Source: Hermatobates lingyangjiaoensis
Taxonomy: Eukaryota > Arthropoda > Insecta > Hemiptera > Hermatobatidae
Direction of reading: 5' to 3'
Length of the DNA: 64,000 nucleotides
Assembly: GCA_026182355.1 (NCBI GenBank)
Contig: JAPFBL010000255.1
Span: 1,798,001 to 1,862,000 of the forward strand
Shown in pieces: positions 14,311-26,105 of the stretch; within the stretch, counting starts at the first letter, position 1; the number at the start of each line of letters is the position of its first letter. Below the pieces are notes generated by a model. It made no database searches, was not told the origin of the DNA, and worked only from the letters and a program-made list of their open reading frames with translations. The translations under genes were made by a program, and so were the position numbers.

Positions 14311-14319
14311 CATTAATTT

Positions 14320-17300
14320 TGAAATATTGTTATCCTCTTGTAATGAAATATATTCAAAGGCATTTATATATTTGTTATATATGTTTTACATCTTCATTTA
14401 TTTACATTTTTCATGCATTTGTACATGTTTTATATTTTATGTTATATCTGTTCTATTTATTCACAGTTTTTTAATGCCTTTAATTTTTTTTAAGTATTAT
14501 TCTATGCTTTACAATTACCTAGCTTTCTTCTTTACATGTCATTCATTCCTCAGTGTATATTTTTCCTTTTTTTTTTCCTCAAACTTTCTAGTTATAATAA
14601 TTTTACTTTTTTTCGTTTCCACAACTTCCAACCAAGCGTGCACTTAGCTGCAATATTGGTACCGGTGCGCATGTACTTGCATCGGAGTGCTCAAATGATG
14701 ATTACTGAAAACTAGCATTTGTGACCTGGTTAAAGAAAATTAGGTCATCGAATACGGAAGGAAAAACATTAACTCCTAAAGATAACTCAACCTTGAGCTT
14801 CACCGAAATGACTAATTAATTAAAATAGGAAACTTCCACAGGTTTTCAACATGGTCTTTATTAATTTTCTAAGACTTTGCAAAGAAACTACTACATTTAA
14901 AATGACTTGCATCTAAGGACCATTCTCTACTGATCGGGAAGATCTGCTTGGTTGCGACACTAAATGGCAAAGATAATAAAAGTGGGTGTTGAATAAACAA
15001 AATCTATAAATGTATTTCAAATACGTCTTTTTTAGGATAGCAACACGAATGTCACCAAAAAACTGCAGTTTGTCGACCACTGATGGCATTATGTATATTC
15101 ATTCATCATATTAGTTTGTATTGTCATTACTACAATATAATTTACAATTTCATGAATCAAGATACATGTAAACCTTCCAGGGTACAATATGTTAGTTTTA
15201 CAATTTGCAAATCGAATATTATTAATAACTATGAATTTTCAGTCAAGAGAAATAAAAATCTATGAAATATCATATATATTCCTTTTTGATAATATCAGAG
15301 CCAAATAGAACTGTTACCTCACAAGTAATACTGTCAGTTACTACCTTTTAGAAGATTCAACATCCCTCTTACAGGAAATGGAGCTAAGAAAATTAAACAT
15401 AGCTGTCAAAACTATTCAAAAATTATCCTCATAATTCCGAATGAATTAAAAATCGGGAAAATAAATCAGTGAATGAACTGAATATCCGTAAGTTAGATAA
15501 TATTGGTAAAATAATAAATAAACGTTTGTAAAGTTGAGATCAGACTAATTCATTTTCTTTTCCTTCTATGCGGCAACTTCTACGGGCTTCTTACTAACGC
15601 TCTTTGTACAGGGGTTTTTTGTTTTTTGATTAAATTTCATTAAAATTTAATGAGTACGAGATACGAAGGCCCACTAGGTAAGTTTTCCTTTGGTGAGAGC
15701 CCCAAATGACTTGGTAAGGCTAATTACTTTTTGAGGTCACCAGGTATTCTAGACGCTGTGTTAAAACATGTAAATCCGTCAAAATCTCGAGATCAAACTT
15801 TTTCATGATCACTATTCTTGACTTTGAGTTATGAAACATAACATTTTAAAATAATCAATTGAGTAATAACAAAGATTAAAATTTAATTTTTTAACATCAA
15901 AAATTGTTATTACTTTATGAGAGAGAGGTTATTTACTAATATCTAAATTGATGTATGATCTCTAGTCTTTGGTAATTGTCTTCAATTAATTGTAAACATC
16001 CTGTATGAATAACGAATAAATAGTGCAGGTAGCATTCGAACCAAGGACCCACAATAATATATGCTATAATAATTCTAACTAAGTCAGACATATAACAGTA
16101 CAAAACACAACTGTTAGGTTATTATTTCCATCCAGAGCTTGCAGGTTAAAGATAAAAACTATAAACTCACTATAGCCATCCACTTGTAAACATTCGGGAT
16201 ATTAAAATGACAATAAATAAAAGAAATTCATGATGTTCCTTTGATTCCAAAAAAAAAAAAAAAAATCTATGGTGCCCTATACTCACCTCTTTATAAGAAA
16301 ACATATTTTCTAAGTCGTTTACAATCAATTGAAATTTGATTTTGGTTATCATGAATTATGTAATATCAAAATCATAGATAATTAATAATTTAATTTGTTT
16401 GAATATGGCTATATCAATTTAGTGTCCACATTTTTTTTTTTAGTTGGACTGGGATTATTATTAGATTCAATTAGATCTGGTTATTGCAGCCTACTTCCGT
16501 TATACCCGCTCATTAATTGTATCCTTCAGGAAACTAATGGGTATAGCGCATAAGGAACCAAACAGAAGTGGATTGTTTCAGTCCAACCTTTTCAAGCTGG
16601 TTGTCTACCTCATTCCTCATTCCCATGTGTAAGGTACTTAATATCCAGATCCTGATTAGATATCAGACATTGCCACAATACCTACCCAATAATACCTATT
16701 ACTGTCTGACCAACCAATGTACCAGGCAAGAACGTTTTTCTCAAAATCAGGATGATTGCAATCCATGGCAACATTTATGATGCCTTGACAGCCCAGTATG
16801 GAATTGTCTTCGAGAGGCATTGTATTTAGCAACATCTAAGCCAATCTATAAGTGATTGGTCCTATTACATTTTTCGACACTTTGCCACCCAAAGAGTCTT
16901 TTTTCATTTCCAAACAGTCTATGCAGACTGCATATAAAAATATCTAACAGAGTGAGATACAGCATAAATATCCTATGCTTGTTGCAGAGACCAGTTCATT
17001 ATTCCTGTTATCTATAGACAGACTTGTCTTTGTAGTTTATTAAAGCTAGTTTATTCACCATTTGCATTAATTTATGTATATCACAAACGCTGCAGATGAT
17101 AGCATCAGGTGTTTCAAAGCAGTTCAGAGCAAAGGTGTAAATGTGTTGTTTAAACCCAAAGTTTTAGAAAGAAATAGCTTACAAAAGAATAGTTTATTTA
17201 TGGCCTTATCCAAAGTATCCGTTATATAGATTCCAGATTTATATTTAAAATAAAAAAGCCTTTGATTCTTACTTTTTTTGTCTTTAATATAGTATAACGA

Positions 17301-19660
17301 CTGTTTTAACTTAGTTCATATCCAAACCTTCATCTTTCCAGATTTTTTACTCATTTATAGCAAGCAGCAGAAGTTCCAAGGCAGAACTCTTCTTTTTATA
17401 ACACCAAGTTTAACTCTATATCTTTGTTTATCGCAATCATAATTATTTAAATAAATGTACTCTAGCAATAGTTTAAATATCTTTTGGTTAGAGGTAAGTT
17501 AGTCAAGATTCTTTTCAAATGTGTTTAACACCTTCAATTCCTGCTTCCAGAAGCTTTAATAATCCCGCAAAAGAAGATTATATAAAAGGTATAATTCCAT
17601 GTAAACCATTTTCTGACGAAATAATGTTTAATTTTAGCACTATTTGTTTATATAAATTCATACAGTTCTTTCAAAATTCTTTGAGAGCTTAAAATTTAGC
17701 GGCGTTGTTAGTAGGTTTACCTCGTCTTCCATAAATCTTTTTAATGTAAGAATGAAGGCTTTACTTTTTAAATGAGATACTATTTCATATGTATGCATGT
17801 AGTACCAAACCGGCAAATATAAAATCAATTACTTCATTACTTCAAAGAATACATACCTTACGGTGAGTAGTCAGCATAAGAAATACAATTATATAAAAGG
17901 GATGCATTACTTGAATGCATCCAATTCATTACCTATTGTCTGATTAACTGATTTAATCTAATAGTGTCGGTATACTGTCTAATTTTTGTTTGGCAAGAGA
18001 CCTCCACTAATAGATCAAAACGTTTCTTGAATGGTACAGATTAATTTGTCACGACCTCAGTGTAATATATTGACATGTCTCGCCTCAACTGCTATTTAGT
18101 TAAACAACTCCTTTAGGCAATAAAGTTGGGCGCTTTTCGTCACTGTCAAGTTTTGTTTCTTTTTGTCACCTACCGACTCTACCAAGTCTAACTTGATCTA
18201 GGGAAAGAGACAGTTTCATTATGCTGCTTTCACTATTCACAAGCCTTCCTGTTTTTACAGATTCACTTCTTAAAAGTACCTTCTCTTCCATTTCTATACG
18301 TTTAAGCACTGCACTAGTTAGACAAGTTCTTACTATATTTATTTTATTAGACATTTTTTAATGAAATATTTAATAAATATTAGCCAATCTATGATTTTTT
18401 CAATAAGATGTTTGTATTACTAAATAGTTTCATTCATAATTCTGTATTACAAGTCATAGGCTGATTGGATGACTATTCATCGTTAATATTTTACAAATAT
18501 GACCATTCCACTGAAACGAGTTAGTAAGCTCTTGGCAAGCAAACCTATTTTCATTACATTAGCTGAGTAATTTTTTTATGCATGAGACGTTAATCGTTAA
18601 ATCAGTTAAGGTTTGAATTTCACTGGCAGGGATACTGACATTCAGTTTCTTTATTATTATTACTTTTTTTTGTATTCTGAATGTAATTTTCACTCTGAAT
18701 TTACGATCTCTTTGTTGTTTCATTCAAGAACATTTCAAATAGATACTCTTTTTGTGTTAAGTTCTTATGGATGTCGGTAACAAATTTATCCAACTTTCAA
18801 AATGATTACACTTTATTATTTAGGTTACTTAAAACGTCAACAGCAGTACACATGGCTCAGTCATTGTGTGTCTCTATATTGCTGTAACTGATTAGCTTAG
18901 CGGCGATGATCCATCTGAGCTTAGTTTTTGAAAATATGTCTTTTGGTTTCTTCGAATAAGAAACCAGAATAGATCTGTGTAACTCAAAATACAGATTTGT
19001 TTAATTGATGATCTGCTGATTTAATGTTTGTTTTGAAAATCAGTATAAATTTCTTGACAAACAAAATAGTAAATGAAGACGTGACATTAGACATCACTAA
19101 TCATTCCAAGTTGAATGAATAATTGGTTATTAGAGATTCAAATGAATATTGGTTTTGTATAAGATATTTGTTTCCATTTCACCTACGTAGCATACTCTTT
19201 TTCAACAGATCTTGTCTCCAAATTAAAACTCCCACATAGCTTGATTGCTGTTCCCTGTCTTAAAGCAATCTAGCTGTCAAACACAGATTATTATTCCCAA
19301 AGTATTGACTAAAATATTAAAGTTAACAATAGAAACTGCATAACACTCTATCATCAGCGACACCACTTTACGAAAATTGTGAAAGTTTTTATTTTCAGGT
19401 TTTATTTTAAAAAAAGATTTTTTTTATAAAAAAAATAGCGCCGACAGAAAAAAAGTAGCGCTTTATTCTTGTATATAAACAATGAAAATCATCATATTGA
19501 TTGGGTAGAAGCTAAATTTATTACCTATGAAAAATCGATGTTGTTAAGAAATATTATTGAATCGTCTCTAATTAAATTTAATAGATCAAATTATAAACAT
19601 TAGTAACGGTCTCTTCAAACTTGATACTTTTGTTACAAGGGCAATAACTAGCTAATCTAA
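14320..19660. other. AT-rich noncoding stretch; unassigned patch at 16.48-17.10 kb
   Basis: The patch 16,480-17,100 has higher GC and protein-like short segments on both strands (for example CSVCDIHKLMQ on minus), but none was recognised. A short inverted pair at 16,497-16,550 (acttccgttatacccgctca and its loose complement) may be a small foldback. Confidence 0.35.
15771..15835 (-). repeat. Family B right-end fragment
   Basis: Contains aacatgtaaatccgtcaaaa, then tctcgagatcaaactttttc and tgatcactattcttgactt. This is the terminal ~65 bases of the right end seen at 44,680-44,735 and 60,030-60,095. Confidence 0.6.
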
Positions 19661-19664
19661 GAGG

Positions 19665-19925
19665 GTTGACAGCTAGCGGATAGTTTTTTTACTCTTTCTT
19701 ACTGTACTCCTTTGTTTCCCCAAACATCCCTTTCTGGACATTAGTCCTTTCCTGCGCTTTTAAAATACCGCTCTTCCCTCTTTCTCTTCTCAACCCCTCA
19801 CCAGATGTTTTTTTTCTGCATCTAGTGTTTCTGTTGGGTTTTTGACTCTGACGAAGACCGCTTGCTACGGTTGAAAGATTTTAGTCTTGTTTTCCCACTT
19901 CATATTGTGGTTTGATCATATAATT
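19665..19925 (-). repeat. Family A repeat, copy 2 (inverted)
   Basis: Reverse-complement copy of the 600-930 block. It keeps the ctagcggatag end, the cctgcgctttaaaataccg segment, the ctgacgaagaccgcttg hairpin segment and the final tgtggtttgatcat. It ends against an AT-only tract at 19,918-19,990. Confidence 0.75.
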
Positions 19926-20184
19926 TATAAATATATTATTTATAAATATATAAATAAATTATATATTATAAATATAATATAATCTAATTTTATCTATATT
20001 GGGTAACTTTATTAATAAAATACATTATTTGTGATAATGAGTTAACTTATACTAAACTTGATTGTAGACCACTCCGGACTTTTGCTTATAAATTGTAAGG
20101 TGTATTATTGCATATTTTTTCATACAATTATTCTTTGGAAAGATGCAGTTCTTTATTCATTTACCTTTAAACAGGGACGTTCAA

Positions 20185-20800
20185 GGTCATGGTAGGGTCA
20201 AGGTTATGGTTTGAAGAACGGAAGAGTATTTTAAAATGGTCTTTCAAATTTGGCAATACTTGCTGAAGTCTTGGAGGCATAAGTTTGAAAATGAACCTCC
20301 AATACGTCTGACAATTTTGCAAATTTCAAATAAGTTTGAAACACATAGTATCGTGAGTGATGTAAATAAAGGAAATTCCGGCAGACCTCTTACAGCAACA
20401 AGTGCAGCTTCGTCGGCTATGGTGTTCACCAGAGATGTTTACCGCACAGTGTTCACGTGAAACGGGAATAAGCAGCACAAGTAAACGACGCATTCTTGAG
20501 AGCGCTTAGTGGAAAGTTGACATTTCTAGATTATTACATCTCATTAATCCAGATGATGTTGATAGAAAAATTCAATTGTTCATGTCAGTGAATCCTGACA
20601 TGAATATAGACTAGGCAGTTAATTTACCAGGGGTCAGCGTCTGGTGTGGAATCTCCTCAAGAGGTTTAATAGAACCAGATTTCTTTTGAGAGTTCTGTCA
20701 CTGGTCAAGCGTACATGCTATACAAGTCTATCTTCTCTGCCGTACGCAAACTTTGTAGCAATGAGAAATTTATCTTTCAGCAAGATGGCAAGAAATATTT
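20185..20800 (+). pseudogene. Decayed Tc1/mariner-superfamily transposase
   Basis: The open frame at 20,236-20,460 shows a helix-turn-helix like that of DUF4817-type transposases (RLTILQISNKFETHSIVSDV then NKGNSGRP). Further on, a second frame gives VSVWCGISSRGLIEPDFF (about 20,634-20,690). After a shift a third gives ESSVTGQAYMLYKSIFSAV and then KFIFQQDG (to about 20,790). VWCGxxSxGLIxPxFF...VTGxxY...FQQDG is the classic central part of insect Tc1/mariner transposases, and the D of QQDG is the second catalytic Asp. At least two frameshifts break the gene. The C-terminal half with the last acidic residue is absent, and no terminal repeats were found. Confidence 0.7.
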
Positions 20801-20829
20801 CGTAATATCTGTTATTTACTTCGTAATAA

Positions 20830-21970
20830 ATATCTAATATTTATTTCCTAATACATACATTTACGAAATATTTCATAAGTATTTTGTGAAACGAGAAATA
20901 TAGAATTTATTGAAGCCTTGAAACTAAACTTGTTGGCACTTATTTCAAAATAGAAACTGAGATACAGGGAGCTGAAAGTAAATATCATTATCATGGTGAT
21001 TTCAAATACAAATTAACAATTTTAATCAAATTAAAAAGTTTAATTAATATTTATTCACCGGAAAAATTCTTGTAAAATGAAATTAAAATACAATTAAAGG
21101 GAATGTTTTGCCCTGTTTAGAAGAACAGTAATTACGTTATTCATAATCTTCATTGATTATTTGTTAACTTAATAATGAAACATTTATGAGATAAAAACCT
21201 CAGAAAAGAAAAAAATGTTCGAATCAACACTTCTAAATTAAGAAAAGATTCACATATTACTTTTCATTACCTCGTATAATTAATTTTGAGTGTGTAATAC
21301 TATTGTTTTCTTAATCAAGTTGAGTATATTAAAACCATTAAAAAGTTTACTGTCACATATATGCATATGTAATGTATTTATTTTAATAATAATCAATTAT
21401 TTGCCAGTAATATCTAGTTATTGCTAATTATCACTCGATTTCAAAAAATAACATACTAATTGCTATTTTAAATAGATATTGATTGTATTTATATTATTTT
21501 TACTAAACGTTTCATCTGACTAGGTTTAGCTAAAAAGGATTCTGCTATTAATTACACATACTGCTGGGCTTCACTAAGGACGTCATTAATAGAAGTAGTC
21601 TCATTTACCAACCCCGTATAGCGAGGCAACTTAGCTGATATTTTGCAATTAAAATAAAACGATATTATCAATTCTACTTACAAAGCAATAATTACTACAC
21701 AACATCATCATTATTTCAAATGACATATCATTTGTCTCGGTGAAATCATACAAAATATACAACAATGCATTAACCATAAGTTAAATGTTACAAACACCAA
21801 TTTTTATAGCCTATTGTATTTATAAAACAAATTTGTTTATATGATTTTTATATATATAATCAATAATAATACATGAAATTATATTATATAGATTGAGCGT
21901 ACATTTTTCGGTTCAGTACAATTTAAATTAATAGAATTCTGTTAATATATATATAAATATGCGTTATGGT
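20830..21970. other. AT-rich noncoding stretch
   Basis: Nothing recognised between the Tc1/mariner relic and the LTR relic. Confidence 0.5.
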
Positions 21971-21974
21971 AACC

Positions 21975-24295
21975 AACTCCAGGTTTGGAGTCCAGAGACG
22001 TTTTTGTCACCATTGCTTCCTTTATAAATGTAATGGAAGATAATTGAGAGTTATTCTCTGCTTTTTTCCTTTCCTAACAGTGTGGTATTATTATTTTTCT
22101 CTCTGGATCCACGTTACTGGTGCTGAAACCCGGTACGCACACCTAGGCTGGATGTGAAGACTAAGCAAGATAAATAAAGGGGTCTATTGGATAAGTTTAT
22201 TGTATTTGATAAAAATATTGAAAGAAAATGCAAGGGGAATATTCTATAGAAAAAATGGAAGCAGCTAATTACAGCACAGTTCGACTTCCCTACGGACAAG
22301 AATATCCGCAGTATCATCTTCACAATGATGCTGGAGCTGGTACTCAAAATAGGAAACCAAACGACGGCTCTCATGGAGTACTATAAAGAAGTTACAAAAC
22401 TGTTGCCTTCAGTGCTTGGAAGATCTTGTAAATATGAAAGAAAAGTGAGCAATCAGCTCGTTATGTCGACTCCCAGAAGGCTAAATAGAAAACGAGATTG
22501 CTAGTGACATTATACTCAAGAATGGCACTCCAAATTATGAAAGAAATACATCATAGTTGCTGCTCATTCTTTTTAATGGAAGAAACAATTAATACCATAC
22601 GTGAAAAGGAAGCATATTGATAGGAAATGCTCCGGTTACGGTGCAAGACCTGAATGTGAATAAACTTCTTAAAAGAATATAAAGAGCACAACAAGAAAAG
22701 ATAAAGTATCTTCTCTACAAGAAACAATGACACAGAAAATAAGATTTCACTCTACGATGAAAAACTTCAACGAGTTATGATAACTGATACTATGGGGGAA
22801 GAGGAAATTATGAAGCAGCTGATTCTCTCCTATGAAAGCAAATAGTGTTGAAAAGAATATGTTAGGAATGTAGAGAAGCCGTTCATTTAGCGAAGCAAAA
22901 GTTCTGAGAGATTAACTAATAGAATTAACACTACTTGGAGGGCGAGACATAAATCAGACAAAAATCAGAAGAAGGGTATAACTGAGGAGTGGAAATTGCA
23001 TTTGACACAATGGGATCAGAGTATGATGCCCTACGCTTTGGCGTGAACGCTGATGTGAAGAGCAGAAAGAAGAGCAGAAACCAGTACAAGGATGCATTGA
23101 AAAAACTATGATTTTTTGAGTTCTCAGATCTAAACCATCCTCTCATTGTGATGGCAGGTGAGAAGCAAGAAATGATCAGAGGGGTATCAATATAATTGTA
23201 ACCTGAGGTAAAAATCCATTATCACATGCGAGCAGGAATGACACCAACCGAAAAACGTTAAAGTACTACAGAATGAGATACCCTAACAATTGTTTGTTCA
23301 GTAGAGTATTTTTACCCTTATCTTTTTTCCCACAAATTTACAATCAGGACCAAAGACCTCTGATCTGAATTAACAATCTAAAAGAGACATATGTAAGGAT
23401 ATCAAAATGGAAGGAAATAATGGCTGTCTGCAATGCCCGAGGATAATTTATGAGGACCTAGGGTAGCAATCAAGTATTACTGAAATGAGTAGCATTTTAA
23501 AAGATTTTAACTTATAAACTCTATTGGTGTATAATGGGTTACCCAAAACATTCGAGTGACTGCATAACACGTTGACAAAACACCTTCAATTGTTAGGACT
23601 TGCTAGTGACATAAGCGGCTAAAGCCAAGGCAATCTTGGCTTACACCAGTAAGTTCCTACAGTGACAACACCTTTTCAACTGCATAGACAAGAAGTGGAC
23701 TCGCAATGATTCCACAACAAACCAATGTCACATGAAAAATGGATGAAAGGACATAACAATATAAAAGTATAGGTGGCAGTTAGACTAATAGGATACTACA
23801 TAATGTATAAGCACAAAAGACAAGAGAGGCATAAGTCAGATCCAAGATACACATCATCATAAGAGATATTTGGCTAATTGGCACGGATACTACCAAGTGC
23901 GAAATTATTTTCTTTAGAGACTATAGAGAGTGAGAAGAATACTTCAGCCTAAGATCTCGAGAATATAAATTGTATTTTTTCTGCATTATTTTATATAAAA
24001 TTATATTTTTTGTTGAACAAGAAAAATGAAAACTAGTTACCTCATCATCAATTACTTTTTTCTTTCTTTATATTTAGCTTTGTATTAATTTTAGTTCCAT
24101 TATATCTTATTAGATTATCTTTATGTAATCCACGTTATTTCTGTAGAGGCAATGTAATAATGACAAGGGGGGGGGGGGGGGAGGCAGCCATGTCCTCCTT
24201 CGGCTCACTGTGGAGTCGGAGGCCTGAGACGTCCTTGTCAACATTGCCTTCTCCATAATTTCGAGGGAAGACAATAAAAGCAGTCATTTGTTTAT
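21975..24295 (+). mobile_element. Eroded LTR-retrotransposon relic
   Basis: Two segments about 2.2 kb apart resemble the end parts of LTRs. Both contain GGAGTC, AGACGT, TTGTCA, CATTGC, ATAA and GGAAGA in the same order and spacing (about 21,995-22,060 and 24,208-24,290). About 60 bases after the first copy, tggtgctgaaacccgg (near 22,119-22,134) looks like a tRNA primer-binding site. The 2 kb between is less AT-rich than the flanks but holds only short, broken frames with no recognisable gag, protease or reverse transcriptase motif. The family (BEL/Pao or gypsy) is not resolved. LTR boundaries and a target duplication could not be set. Confidence 0.4.
24167..24181 (+). repeat. Poly(G) tract, 15 G
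   Basis: Uninterrupted run of 15 G at the start of the second LTR-like segment. Striking in such AT-rich DNA. The only comparable run is at 63,915-63,929. Confidence 0.9.
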
Positions 24296-24765
24296 ATCAA
24301 GTTTATAATTAATCTTTCTTGAAAAAAACTTTTCACATCTGATCCAAGTTATTTTAGTTATAATATACTACAAAAACGTTAAAACTTTGCGACTGAACAT
24401 CACAAAGCTGAAATATAGAGAACAAATAACAGATCAAAACACTTACTGAGACTAATGTTTCAAATAGACAGTTTGTCGTCAGGGAGAAAATAAGAAAGAA
24501 GATAAAAAGAAGAAAAGAAGTGTTCAGAAAGAATAATCACCTCCTCAAGACCACTCCTACCCTACTGCACGTAATATTCTGATAATTTCCTAACAATGAT
24601 CTGCCAGTTTTATTTAAATAATGAAAGAGATTCCAAAAACTCACAACTATATTTTGACTACCTTACCATCAGGTAGAAAGGTCACAAGGCAATCGATGTA
24701 TAGCAGTCATCTCTTTGATATGTGTTTTCCAGTGAATTTAGTTTATTTTCATCGTTTTATTTAAT

Positions 24766-24767
<2 letters not shown>

Positions 24768-24809
<42 letters not shown>

Positions 24810-24810
24810 C
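24768..24810. repeat. (TA)n microsatellite left of the family A palindrome
   Basis: Alternating TA directly abutting the left arm of the palindrome, with one phase change near 24,800. Confidence 0.9.
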
Positions 24811-24987
24811 AATGATCAAACCACAATAAGAAATGGGAAACAAGACTAAGATCTTTCAACCGTAACAAGCGGTCTTCGTCAGAGTCAAAAACCCAACAGT
24901 TGGGTTTTTGACTCTGACGAAGACCGCTTGTTACGGTTGAAAGATCTTAGTCTTGTTTTCCCATTTCTTATTGTGGTTTGATCATTG
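24810..24987. repeat. Family A near-perfect palindrome
   Basis: Left arm 24,810-24,897 and right arm 24,899-24,987 are reverse complements with one indel (gggaaac versus gggaaaac), around a single central base. Each arm is the outer ~88 bases of family A, ending at acccaac. The palindrome is flanked on both sides by (TA)n tracts (about 24,768-24,810 and 25,023-25,047). An RNA copy would fold into a hairpin of about 88 base pairs. Confidence 0.85.
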
Positions 24988-25022
24988 ATTGTTGTTTCAC
25001 GTGTTTATGTGAAATCTTTTTT

Positions 25023-25193
25023 TATATATATATATATATATATATAATGAGTAGTAAATAATGAATAGTAAGTAAATGAGTAGTAGTTTGCTTCTCAACG
25101 CGAGTACTTCGCACTTCTTCCCGATGACGACGGATGTCGAAATATCGAAGTGAGTTCTGTAGTGTCTTTCTGTGTTCTTTTCTATGTGTTAAA

Positions 25194-25235
<42 letters not shown>
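25023..25235. repeat. Family D microsatellite-linked repeat, copy 1 (inverted)
   Basis: Between two (TA)n tracts (25,023-25,047 and about 25,196-25,222) lies the complement of 39,370-39,500: gcgagtacttcgcacttctt, cccgatgacgacggatgtcg, aaatatcgaagtgag and cacagaaagacact-type segments. Copies agree closely. No coding function is assigned; the open frames here are AT-repeat artefacts. Confidence 0.75.
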
Positions 25236-25239
<4 letters not shown>

Positions 25240-25698
25240 ACATACATAATATATATACATAATATACATTGTATAATATACATAATTTTATATACAGTAA
25301 TTATATATAATAATGTACAATATGATATTAAATAAATCTTATTTCGAGATGAGACGAATATCGCATTAAAATTTGGGTTGGCATAAGCATATAAACTTTT
25401 TTTTTTGTTGCTTACTTCCTGTTGAAGCATAGAATAATATACCTGTAATTTCATTGTTTTAAGAAAATAATTTAACACTAGAAAATTTAATTTTAAATTC
25501 ATTTGGTATTTGAGAACGGCTTAAAATATTTTTATATTGTATTGAAAGAATAAATAATTAATTTTTACATCATTCTAAGTTTAACATAAACAATAATTTG
25601 CACTATTTATACAAAAAGCTTTAATGTTTTTAGTCATGCAAAATTGAAATGTAAAATTTAAATGCATGTTTCATACAGACCTTCCTTAATATAAATAT

Positions 25699-25713
25699 GT
25701 CTTTTGTCCCTAG
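25699..25713 (+). promoter_or_regulatory. Splice acceptor of the GPCR exon
   Basis: A pyrimidine-rich stretch ends in CCCTAG immediately before the GTG codon that starts the conserved receptor reading frame. Protein similarity begins exactly here. Confidence 0.85.
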
Positions 25714-26099
25714 GTGCTGATATTCATAAAACACAGGACGATGAGAAACGTCCCCAACATGTACATCATCAGTCTGGCGCTTGGAGACCTACTTGTGATC
25801 CTCAGCAGCGTGCCATTCACGTCAACAGTTTACACATTTCCCTCTTGGCCATACGGAGAACTGGTGTGCAAGGTCTCCGAAGTCACCAAGGACGTCTCTG
25901 TGGGTGTGTCCGTGTTCACGCTCACCGCGCTCAGTGCAGACCGCTTCTTCGCCATTGTCGACCCTATGAGGAAGATGTACTCGTCGCTTGGAGGTCGAGG
26001 CCTGTCCCTCAGAACTTTCATCACAGCATCAGTAATTTGGCTCATCGCTATTGTATGTGCCACCCCCGCAGCCATCGGATCTTACATTCGAGTTTTCAG
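25714..26099 (+). CDS. Internal exon of a CCHamide-type neuropeptide receptor (class A GPCR), TM1 end to TM4
   Basis: This exon encodes part of a plasma-membrane receptor coupling a brain/gut neuropeptide to G proteins. It opens directly after a pyrimidine-rich acceptor (cttttgtccctag) and ends at a GTAAAT donor. It is 386 bases, entered in phase 0 and left in phase 2. In order it shows the end of TM1/ICL1 (VLIFIKHRTMRNVPN), TM2 with NMYIISLALGDLLV, the extracellular-loop WPYG followed by the conserved Cys, TM3 with KDVSVGVSVFTLTALSADRF, ICL2 AIVDPMRK, and TM4 with the IWL tryptophan. KDVSxGVSVFTLTALSxDR and AIVDP are typical of insect CCHamide receptors, relatives of the vertebrate bombesin receptors. 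The usual DRY is DRF here. Base composition is clearly more GC-rich than the flanks. Start codon, TM1 core, TM5-7 and UTRs were not found in the window. CCHa1-R versus CCHa2-R cannot be decided from this exon. Confidence 0.9.
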
Positions 26100-26105
26100 G
26101 TAAAT
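26098..26105 (+). promoter_or_regulatory. Splice donor of the GPCR exon
   Basis: AG|GTAAAT matches the donor consensus. Without splicing, the frame hits TAA one codon later, just where GPCR similarity stops, which supports an intron here. Confidence 0.85.

Noticed and set aside
14246..14647. 133-codon plus-strand open frame, strongly hydrophobic
   Set aside because: Composition is explained by T-rich DNA (Phe, Leu, Ile, Ser, Tyr). No conserved motif, and it overlaps a family B fragment at its start.
16480..16560. Possible tRNA or tRNA pseudogene near tggttattgcagcctacttc
   Set aside because: No cloverleaf and no A/B boxes in correct spacing.
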